Source: an uncultured Lysobacteraceae bacterium
Lineage (GTDB): Bacteria; Pseudomonadota; Gammaproteobacteria; Xanthomonadales; Xanthomonadaceae
Assembly (NCBI GenBank): GCA_902825775.1
Contig: CADECF010000013.1
Location: 36,971 to 100,970, forward strand
Length of the DNA: 64,000 nucleotides
Direction of reading: 5' to 3'
This document shows, piece after piece, positions 55,470 to 64,000 of this stretch (within the stretch, counting starts at the first letter, position 1; the number at the start of each line of letters is the position of its first letter). The position numbers and the translations under genes are program-made. The notes under the pieces are model-generated. The model was given only the letters and a program-made list of their open reading frames with translations, was not told where the DNA came from and searched no databases.

Positions 55470-55501
55470 TTGACTCTGGACTTTAGTCAAAGGTGGAGAC
55501 T
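55470..55501 (+). promoter_or_regulatory. MerR-type promoter/operator of the second cueR
   Basis: TTGACT (55470-55475) and AGTCAA (55485-55490) form a dyad overlapping the -35. The likely -10 (GAGACT, 55496-55501) lies 20 bases downstream, a stretched spacer typical for MerR activators. Confidence 0.55.
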
Positions 55502-55530
55502 GGCGGCATCCCGTCACGAGAGGTCCCCCA

Positions 55531-55925
55531 ATGAAGATCGGTGAACTCGCCCAAAGCGCCGGTGTCCCCATCGACACCGTGCGCTACTACGAGCGGCAGG
55601 GCTTGCTGCCGGAGCCGCAACGCCAGCCGTCCGGCTACCGTCGCTACCAAACTGCGGATGTTCTGCGCCTGCGCTTCGTGCGTCGCGCCAAGGCGCTCGG
55701 CTTCACCTTGGAGGAGATCCGTGAACTGCTCGCGCTTTCGAGCCATCGCGAGGACGACATGGGCAGCCTCAAGGCAGCGGCCGAGCAGAAGCTCGCGGGC
55801 GTCGAAGCCAAGCTGGCGGAACTCGCTCGGATTCGCGACGGCCTCCGGACCCTGATCAAGGCGTGTCCGGGCCATGGCGCGCTGGACGCGTGCCCGATCC
55901 TGCACGCCCTGGATGAGGACGCCGC

Positions 55926-55929
<4 letters not shown>
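55531..55929 (+). CDS. cueR: MerR-family copper regulator (CueR-like, island copy)
   Basis: A 132-residue MerR activator with N-terminal HTH ([20 protein letters not shown]) and C-terminal metal loop C112-x8-C121 ([12 protein letters not shown]), the same spacing as in the chromosomal copy. There is no cysteine near position 77, which argues for Cu(I)/Ag(I) sensing. It overlaps the copper ATPase start by ATGA and has its own MerR-type promoter at 55470. Confidence 0.9.
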
Positions 55930-58547
<2,618 letters not shown>

Positions 58548-58572
58548 ACCTGATCCAACCGCAGGAGTTTCT

Positions 58573-58872
58573 ATGAAAACCGTTCTCCCAATGCTCGCCA
58601 TGCTGCTGTCGATGTCTGTCGGGAATGCGACGGCATCCCCGCAGGATGCCGGCCACGCGCATGATCACGCCGCCATGCAACAGCAGGTCATGGCTCCCTC
58701 TGCAGCAAAGCCGGATCCTGAATTCGTTGCGCTGGACAAGAACAAGGACGGCAAGATCGGCAAGGGCGAACTGCCTGCCAAGCACCCGTTGGCGCCGCAT
58801 TTCGGAATGCTCGACAGCAACCGCGATGGCAGCCTCAGTCCGGCCGAATTCGCCAAGCGTCACGCGATGTAA
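58573..58872 (+). CDS. Secreted EF-hand protein
   Basis: A 99-residue exported protein with a signal peptide (TVLPMLAMLLSMSVGNATA), a short His/Met segment (HAHDHAAMQQQVMAP) and two EF-hand loops (DKNKDGKIGKGE, DSNRDGSLSPAE). Calcium binding is probable; copper binding by the His-rich part is inferred from the operon. ATG 58573 is preceded by GCAGGAG. Confidence 0.82.
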   Translation: MKTVLPMLAMLLSMSVGNATASPQDAGHAHDHAAMQQQVMAPSAAKPDPEFVALDKNKDGKIGKGELPAKHPLAPHFGMLDSNRDGSLSPAEFAKRHAM

Positions 58873-58944
58873 CGGCCAGTCGTGATCTCCTCGCCGTGCC
58901 TGGAAAGATCGCAGGCACGGTGCGAGAAGCAACAGGAGGTCGTG

Positions 58945-59463
58945 ATGCAGACGCACACACAGCACCATGGTTCGGCCAAGCATTCAGGTATGAGGGGACC
59001 AGGCCACTATGGCCGCCTCGCGCTCATGATCGCGTTGTCGTTCCTCGCGATGTACATCCTGATGTACGCGATGGTCGACCGTCTGGAAAACGTCTACAAC
59101 AACGTCAACCAGTTCTACATGGCAGGTCTAATGGCGGCGCCGATGCTGGTACTTGAACTGGTGCTGATGGCGGGCATGTATCAAAACAAGCGCCTCAACG
59201 CCGCGTTGATTGCGGCTGGCCTTCTGGCCGCGGTGATCTTCTGGTGCTTGATTCGGCAACAGGGTGCCGTAACTGAGCATCAGTTCCTGCGCTCTATGAT
59301 CCCGCATCACGGCGGTGCCATCCTGATGTGCAAACAACTGCGGTCCAACGATCCTAAGATCGTCCGCCTTTGCGGGGAGATCAAGGCATCGCAAAAGACG
59401 GAAATCGCATTAATGAAGGCGCTATTGGCAGATCGGTCATCGACATCAGCAGCAGTCGAATGA
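58945..59463 (+). CDS. DUF305 family membrane protein
   Basis: A 172-residue protein with a His-rich N-terminus (MQTHTQHHGSAKH), three membrane helices (LALMIALSFLAMYILMYAM; FYMAGLMAAPMLVLELVLMA; AALIAAGLLAAVIFWCLI) and a C-terminal DUF305 fragment containing FLRSMIPHHGGAILMC, a likely metal-binding motif. Such proteins are frequent in copper islands. AGGAGGT at 58934-58940 fixes the start. Confidence 0.85.
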   Translation: MQTHTQHHGSAKHSGMRGPGHYGRLALMIALSFLAMYILMYAMVDRLENVYNNVNQFYMAGLMAAPMLVLELVLMAGMYQNKRLNAALIAAGLLAAVIFWCLIRQQGAVTEHQFLRSMIPHHGGAILMCKQLRSNDPKIVRLCGEIKASQKTEIALMKALLADRSSTSAAVE

Positions 59464-59481
59464 AGGTTGCATTGGGCGGAC

Positions 59482-61140
59482 ATGACGATGCGTGACGGTT
59501 TGCGGATCGCCTTGGCGCAGTTCGACTTTCCCGTGGGGGCCGTCGAGGCGAATGCCGCTCGGATTTCAGGGCTGATCGCTGAAGCGCGAGACCGTTATGC
59601 CGCCGACCTCGTGCTGTTCCCGGAGCTCAGCCTCAGCGGCTACCCGCCCGAAGACCTGCTGTTGCGGCCGCAGTTTCTAGCGGATTGCAAGGCCGCGATC
59701 TCGCGCATTGCCGGGGACGTCACTGGCATCGTCGCCGTTGTGGGCTGGCCGCAAGCTGCTGGTGCCGTTGTCTACAACGCGATCAGCGTGCTGCGTGATG
59801 GCGCGATCGCGGCAACCTACCGCAAGCGGGATCTGCCCAACTACGCCGTGTTCGATGAGCGGCGCTATTTTGCAATCGATCCCGACGGCGGGCCCTGCGT
59901 GTTCGATGTCAATGGTGTTGTAGTAGGCGCCTTGATCTGCCAGGACCTGTGGGGGATAGAGCCGACTTTTGAGACTGCCGCGGCTGGCGCGCAGATCATC
60001 CTGGTGCCCAATGCGTCGCCCTTCGAGCGCGACAAGCACGCCGAACGGGATGCGCTGCTCAGCGAGCGGGCACGCAGCAACCGGGTAGCGCTGGCCTATG
60101 TCAATGTAGTCGGTGGCCAAGACGCGATCGTGTTCGATGGCGCCTCGTTGCTGGCGGATGCCACGGGGCATGTGCACCCGGCAGCGGTGGCGTTCGAGGA
60201 GCACTGGCTCGTCGCCGATTACGACGCCACGGCGCGGGCCTTTTTCCCGGTCGCCTGGCCAGCGGAAACGGACGAAGGCCGCGATGCGGTGGCGTGGCGC
60301 GCTATTGTCCTGGGCCTGCGCGACTACTGCCGCAAAAACGGCTTCGACCGCGTTTGGATCGGATTGTCGGGTGGTTTGGATTCCGCGATGGTCCTGGCCA
60401 TGGCAGTCGATGCGCTAGGCGCCGAGCAGGTGACGGCTGTCCGGTTGCCGTCGCGATACACCGCCGATCTCTCGAATACGTTGGCCGCGGAGCAGTGCAC
60501 GGCGTTGGGCGTGCGTTTGCTGACCCTCCCCATCGAAGCCCCATTCCAAGGCTATCTCGGCGCGATCGACGAGATTTTTGCGGGGCGACCGGTGGATGTC
60601 ACCGAGGAGAACCTGCAGTCACGCACCCGTGGCACGTTGCTGATGGCCCTGAGCAACAAGTTGGGCGGATTGCTCCTGACCACCGGAAACAAGAGCGAAT
60701 ACGCCGTGGGCTACACCACCATCTATGGCGACATGTGCGGCGGCTACGCGCCGATCAAGGACCTGTACAAAACCGAGGTTTATGCCTTGGCGCGCTGGCG
60801 CAATGCAGTAGGTGGAGCCCCAGTGATTCCCTGGGCGGTGATCGAGCGGCCGCCCTCAGCCGAACTGCGGGAAAACCAGGAGGACCAGGATTCGCTACCG
60901 CCGTACGACGTGCTTGATGCGATCCTGTTTCGCCATGTCGACCAGGAACAATCGCGCGAAGAAATCGTTGCGGCCGGCTTCGCACCCGACATGGTCGATC
61001 ACGTGTTGCGCCTGGTGCGCGCCAGCGAATGGAAGCGCCAGCAAGCGGCACCTGGGCCGAAGATCTCGCGTCGCGCATTCGGCCGCGAACGCCGTTATCC
61101 GATCACGAACGGCTACGACGAGGTCGTGGCGCGCTCCTGA
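59482..61140 (+). CDS. nadE: Glutamine-dependent NAD+ synthetase
   Basis: Final step of NAD synthesis: amidation of NaAD with ammonia from glutamine. The 552-residue protein has an N-terminal nitrilase-type amidase (Glu in FPELSLSGYPPEDL, Lys in YRKRDLPNY, Cys in GALICQDLWG) and a C-terminal synthetase with the ATP loop SGGLDSAMVL. ATG 59482 or 59488 may be used. It lies between copper and Pb/Cd-type genes, an unusual place for a housekeeping enzyme; it may be a cargo copy. Its 3' end overlaps the convergent MerR gene by 28 bases. Confidence 0.93.
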   Translation: MTMRDGLRIALAQFDFPVGAVEANAARISGLIAEARDRYAADLVLFPELSLSGYPPEDLLLRPQFLADCKAAISRIAGDVTGIVAVVGWPQAAGAVVYNAISVLRDGAIAATYRKRDLPNYAVFDERRYFAIDPDGGPCVFDVNGVVVGALICQDLWGIEPTFETAAAGAQIILVPNASPFERDKHAERDALLSERARSNRVALAYVNVVGGQDAIVFDGASLLADATGHVHPAAVAFEEHWLVADYDATARAFFPVAWPAETDEGRDAVAWRAIVLGLRDYCRKNGFDRVWIGLSGGLDSAMVLAMAVDALGAEQVTAVRLPSRYTADLSNTLAAEQCTALGVRLLTLPIEAPFQGYLGAIDEIFAGRPVDVTEENLQSRTRGTLLMALSNKLGGLLLTTGNKSEYAVGYTTIYGDMCGGYAPIKDLYKTEVYALARWRNAVGGAPVIPWAVIERPPSAELRENQEDQDSLPPYDVLDAILFRHVDQEQSREEIVAAGFAPDMVDHVLRLVRASEWKRQQAAPGPKISRRAFGRERRYPITNGYDEVVARS

Positions 61141-61526
61141 GGCTGTCGTAGTGCGCCCAGGATCGCGCAACGGTCGCGTTCGCCGCCGGCGCACTGGGAA
61201 ATGACGCGTTCGAGTTCGGCGGCCATGTTGTTCAGTGCGCGGATACGGTCGCGAATGTCAGCCAGATGCTGGCGGGCAATGACATCGACGTCGCAACAGG
61301 ACATGGTCGGGTCGTCGTCGAGGCTCAGCAGGCTGCGGATCTCTTCCAGGCTGAAGCCGAGCTCGCGGCCGCGGCTGATGAAGCGCAGCCGGTCGACCTC
61401 GACAGGGCTGTATTCCCGGTAACCGCTGGCAGTGCGGGCCGGGGCGGGCATCAGGCCCGAACGCTCGTAGTAGCGGATGGTTTCCAGGTGGCAGCCGCTT
61501 GCCGTCGCCGCTTCACTGATTTTCAT
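61113..61526 (-). CDS. MerR-family Pb/Cd/Zn-type regulator (PbrR/CadR-like)
   Basis: A 137-residue MerR protein with HTH (MKISEAATASGCHLETIRYY) and the cysteine set of divalent-metal sensors: C77/C78 (MSCCDVD), C112 and C120 (QCAGGERDRCAIL). These correspond in place to the ligand cysteines of PbrR and CadR; which metal it prefers cannot be told. ATG 61526 has AAGGG about 8 bases upstream; ATG 61532 is also possible. It is divergent from the FTR1 gene and probably activates it. Confidence 0.87.
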   Translation of the reverse strand: MKISEAATASGCHLETIRYYERSGLMPAPARTASGYREYSPVEVDRLRFISRGRELGFSLEEIRSLLSLDDDPTMSCCDVDVIARQHLADIRDRIRALNNMAAELERVISQCAGGERDRCAILGALRQPQERATTSS

Positions 61527-61537
61527 TCGCATTGCCC

Positions 61538-61568
61538 TTGACCCTGTAGCAGCTACGGACTTTACGCT
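61538..61568 (+). promoter_or_regulatory. MerR-type promoter of the FTR1/CDF operon
   Basis: TTGACC (61538-61543), a 19-base spacer holding the dyad GTAGC-A-GCTAC (61546-61556), and TACGCT (61563-61568). The arrangement matches promoters activated by PbrR/CadR-type proteins. It lies between the divergent regulator and the permease gene. Confidence 0.7.
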
Positions 61569-61607
61569 GTGTCCCATGTGCGGCGCCAGCCTGGCGCCCT
61601 CCCATGG

Positions 61608-63566
61608 ATGCCCGCCACTGTGCGATTCGTAGCCCGACTCGGTTTGCTTCTATGTTTGGCCTGGACCATGGGCCTGGCGACGGTTCATGCCGAGACCGTC
61701 AATCCGCGCCAGACCTGGCAGCTGCTGGACTACATCGCCGTGGACTACGCCGGCGCGGTGCAGGGCGGAAAGGTAGTGGCGCAGGCGGAATACGCCGAGA
61801 TGCGCGAGTTCGCCGCGACCGTGCGGGCGCAGCTGGCGGCGCTGCCGACCACGCCGACCCAGCCGGATCTGATCGCACAGGCGGATCGCCTGACGGCGGC
61901 GGTAGAGGCCAAGGCTGAGGCAGGACAGGTCGCCGCGGCCGCCCACCAACTGGCCGACGCGCTGCTCAAGAGCTATCCGATCGCAGCGGTACCTTCCACG
62001 GCGCCCGATCCGGCTCGGGGTGCGCCGCTGTACGCGCAGCAATGCGCCGGCTGCCACGGCGCCTCGGGGCAGGGGGATGGGCCGCTGGCGGCCAGTCTGA
62101 ATCCACCTCCGATCAACTTCACCGATGCCGACCGCGCGGCGCGGCGCAGCCCGCTGGCGCTATATCAGGCGATCTCGCAGGGCATCCAGGGCACGGCCAT
62201 GACCGGCTTCACGCAGCTGTCGGATGCCGACCGCTGGGCACTGGCGTTTTACGTCGGTGGCCTCGCGTATCCGGAAGACGCGCGAGCGAAGGGCGAGATC
62301 CTGTGGCGCGACACCAAGGTGCCGCATCGTCGGATTCCGACTCTCGAATCCCTGACCCAGATCAGTGAAGCGGACCTCGCTGCCTCGCTCGGTGAGGCGC
62401 AGCAGGCTCAGGCGATCATCGCGTTCCTGCGTTCGCATCCACAGGCGGTCACAGCCCCGACCGCGGAAGCGAAGGATGATCCATTCGCACTGGCCCGCCA
62501 GCGCCTCGCGGGCAGCGTGCAGGCTTTTGCGGCGGGTGATGCCACGCAGGCCAAGGCCTTGGCCCTCTCGGCGTATCTGGATGGGGTCGAACCTGTCGAA
62601 CCGACGCTGGCGGCCCGTGATGGCGGCTTGATGCGCGAAATCGAAACCGCCATGAGTCAGTACCGCGCGCAACTCGGACGCCGTACTCCAGCCACCGAAG
62701 TGAGGGAACAGGCCGGCCGGATCAACAACCTGTTTGATCGCGCTGCCGGCGTGCTGCGGGACAGTCACACCGACAGCACGACCGCCTTCCTTGGCAGCTT
62801 CACCATCCTGTTGCGCGAAGGCCTCGAGGCCTTGCTGATCGTAATCGGCATGATTGCCTTCCTGCGCAAGGCAGAGCGACGCGAGGTGCTCCCTTACGTA
62901 CATGCGGGTTGGGTTGGCGCCTTGCTGGCCGGCGTGGTGACCTGGGCGATCGCCACCTATCTGGTCGGCGTGAGCGGGGCGAATCGCGAAGTCACCGAAG
63001 GTCTGTCGGCCCTGTTTGCGGCGGTCGTATTGCTGAGCGTCGGCATCTGGATGCATCAGAAGAGCCTGGCGGGACGCTGGCAACAGTACCTGCACGCCAA
63101 GATGTCCGCGGCGCTGACACGGCGCTCGGCGATCTTCCTGTTCTCGCTCGCCTTCATCGCGGTCTACCGCGAAGTATTCGAGACGATCCTGTTCTTCATC
63201 GCAATGTGGAGCGAGCACAACGGCGGCGCAATCGTCGCAGGATTGGTGGCCGGCAGCGCGGCGCTCGCCGCAATCGCGTATTGGATGCTGCGGATGAGCA
63301 AGCGCCTGCCGATCGGTCAGTTCTTCTCGATCAGTTCGATCCTGATTGCCGTGCTCGCAGTGGTGCTGGTCGGCAAGGGCATCGCCGCACTGCAGGAGGC
63401 GGGGTGGATCGGGCAGGCATTGGTCGCGGTGCCGCGGATCGACTGGCTCGGTGTGTATCCGTCCTGGCAATCGTTGTTGGCGCAGGTCGTGGTCGCTGTG
63501 ATCGCGGTCGGTGGCTTCTATCTCAATGCCCGTTCCTCGCGCGTACTGGCGCGCGTCACCAAGTGA
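61608..63566 (+). CDS. Cytochrome c-FTR1 permease fusion (PbrT-like)
   Basis: A 652-residue membrane protein. A signal peptide (LGLLLCLAWTMGLATVHA) is followed by a periplasmic domain with a c-type haem motif CAGCH (146-150) and then an FTR1-type iron/lead permease with two REXXE motifs (REGLE 403-407, REVFE 521-525) and about seven helices. PbrT of lead-resistance operons has this architecture and sits beside pbrR, as here. Uptake of Pb(II) or Fe is inferred. ATG 61608 is favoured because the predicted transcription start (~61575) excludes the earlier GTG. Confidence 0.87.
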   Translation: MPATVRFVARLGLLLCLAWTMGLATVHAETVNPRQTWQLLDYIAVDYAGAVQGGKVVAQAEYAEMREFAATVRAQLAALPTTPTQPDLIAQADRLTAAVEAKAEAGQVAAAAHQLADALLKSYPIAAVPSTAPDPARGAPLYAQQCAGCHGASGQGDGPLAASLNPPPINFTDADRAARRSPLALYQAISQGIQGTAMTGFTQLSDADRWALAFYVGGLAYPEDARAKGEILWRDTKVPHRRIPTLESLTQISEADLAASLGEAQQAQAIIAFLRSHPQAVTAPTAEAKDDPFALARQRLAGSVQAFAAGDATQAKALALSAYLDGVEPVEPTLAARDGGLMREIETAMSQYRAQLGRRTPATEVREQAGRINNLFDRAAGVLRDSHTDSTTAFLGSFTILLREGLEALLIVIGMIAFLRKAERREVLPYVHAGWVGALLAGVVTWAIATYLVGVSGANREVTEGLSALFAAVVLLSVGIWMHQKSLAGRWQQYLHAKMSAALTRRSAIFLFSLAFIAVYREVFETILFFIAMWSEHNGGAIVAGLVAGSAALAAIAYWMLRMSKRLPIGQFFSISSILIAVLAVVLVGKGIAALQEAGWIGQALVAVPRIDWLGVYPSWQSLLAQVVVAVIAVGGFYLNARSSRVLARVTK

Positions 63567-63576
63567 GGCCCCTGCA

Positions 63577-64000
63577 ATGAGCGACTGTGGTTGTCACGAC
63601 ACTGCTGCCACGCTGACCAAGAACAGCGACCACGCCCGTCGCCGGGTGCTGTGGACCGTGTTGGCGATCAATGTGCTGCTGTTCGCGGGTGAATTTGGTG
63701 CCGGCTGGTGGGCGGATTCCAGCGCGCTGCAGGCCGACTCGCTCGACAGTCTCGGTGATGCACTGGTCTACGTGCTAAGCCTGTGGGTGATCGGCGGCAC
63801 GCTGCGGCAGCGAACCAAGGCCGTGTTTCTGAAGGGCGGCATCCAGGCGCTGTTCGGTGTCGCGGTGCTGATCGAGGTCGGTCGACGCGCTTGGTTGGGG
63901 GCGGAGCCGGTCGCGCCGATCATGGCCATTGCGGCGGGCATTGCGCTCGTGGGCAATCTGATTTGTTTCGGATTGTTGACCCGCTTCCGCAGTGACGACA
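63577..64000 (+). CDS. CDF-family cation efflux protein (3' partial)
   Basis: The first 141 residues of a cation diffusion facilitator, open to the right edge. N-terminal cysteine/histidine motif (MSDCGCHD), then membrane helices; the second carries the transport-site type sequence SSALQADSLDSLGDAL. It starts 10 bases after the FTR1 gene, so both are probably induced together by the PbrR/CadR-like regulator. Efflux of Zn/Cd/Pb-type ions is inferred from the family. The C-terminal domain is outside the window. Confidence 0.85.
   Translation, partial: MSDCGCHDTAATLTKNSDHARRRVLWTVLAINVLLFAGEFGAGWWADSSALQADSLDSLGDALVYVLSLWVIGGTLRQRTKAVFLKGGIQALFGVAVLIEVGRRAWLGAEPVAPIMAIAAGIALVGNLICFGLLTRFRSDD

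Overview
The window is high-GC gammaproteobacterial chromosome, most likely from the Lysobacteraceae (Xanthomonadaceae; a Lysobacter- or Stenotrophomonas-like organism). The basis is the gene order rlmN-pilW-rodZ-yfgM-bamB-der, the FadN-type beta-oxidation operon, several REP-like hairpin families (including GTAGAGC-type and GTGGGAGCGGC-type units) in many intergenic gaps, and a copLAB-type copper operon of the kind known from xanthomonads. The genus is an inference.

Layout. 1-2952: end of a polysaccharide locus (WbpM/CapD-type epimerase, cut by the left edge, then galU) and a CsaA-like protein. 3123-7483: minus-strand TetR-fadN-fadA operon. 7729-14489: ndk, rlmN, pilW, rodZ, yfgM, bamB and der. 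14585-17634: molybdopterin genes mobA-moeA-moeB. 17731-23161: alpha/beta hydrolase, DUF1244, folD, guaB and guaA. 23365-28894: an accessory stretch with a secreted protein of unknown function, a decayed DUF2274 gene, YciI-like, DUF3237, LysR, ArsR-SRPBCC, GFA and DUF1993 genes. 28894-36912: tadA, DUF2721, orn, divergent ppsA/ppsR, DUF1249, a serine hydrolase and tRNA-Ala/tRNA-Glu. 36963-40223: first copper operon (cueR-copA-copB, minus strand). 40490-42355: a trimeric autotransporter adhesin.

From about 42421 to the right edge lies what looks like one large mobile metal-resistance island. It opens with a Tn7-like transposition module (TnsA-like, TnsB DDE transposase, TnsC/TniB ATPase; no TnsD/TniQ seen). 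An orphan minus-strand gene and an XRE regulator follow, then an arsenic operon (arsR-arsI-arsC-arsC-aqpS), a second copper operon (copL-copA-copB-cytochrome c-NTF2-copG-cueR-copper ATPase-EF hand-DUF305), a glutamine-dependent NAD synthetase, and a PbrR/CadR-type regulator facing a cytochrome c-FTR1 permease and a CDF transporter that is cut by the right edge. The right end of the element is not in the window.

Most notable observations: the TnsABC module lacks a recognisable targeting subunit and its TnsA-like protein appears to lack nuclease residues; a nested double REP insertion sits in frame inside the signal-peptide region of the first CopB; a perfect 34-bp palindrome overlaps both the arsR promoter and its start codon, predicting a leaderless mRNA; and the arsenic operon has an aquaporin where ArsB/Acr3 would be expected.
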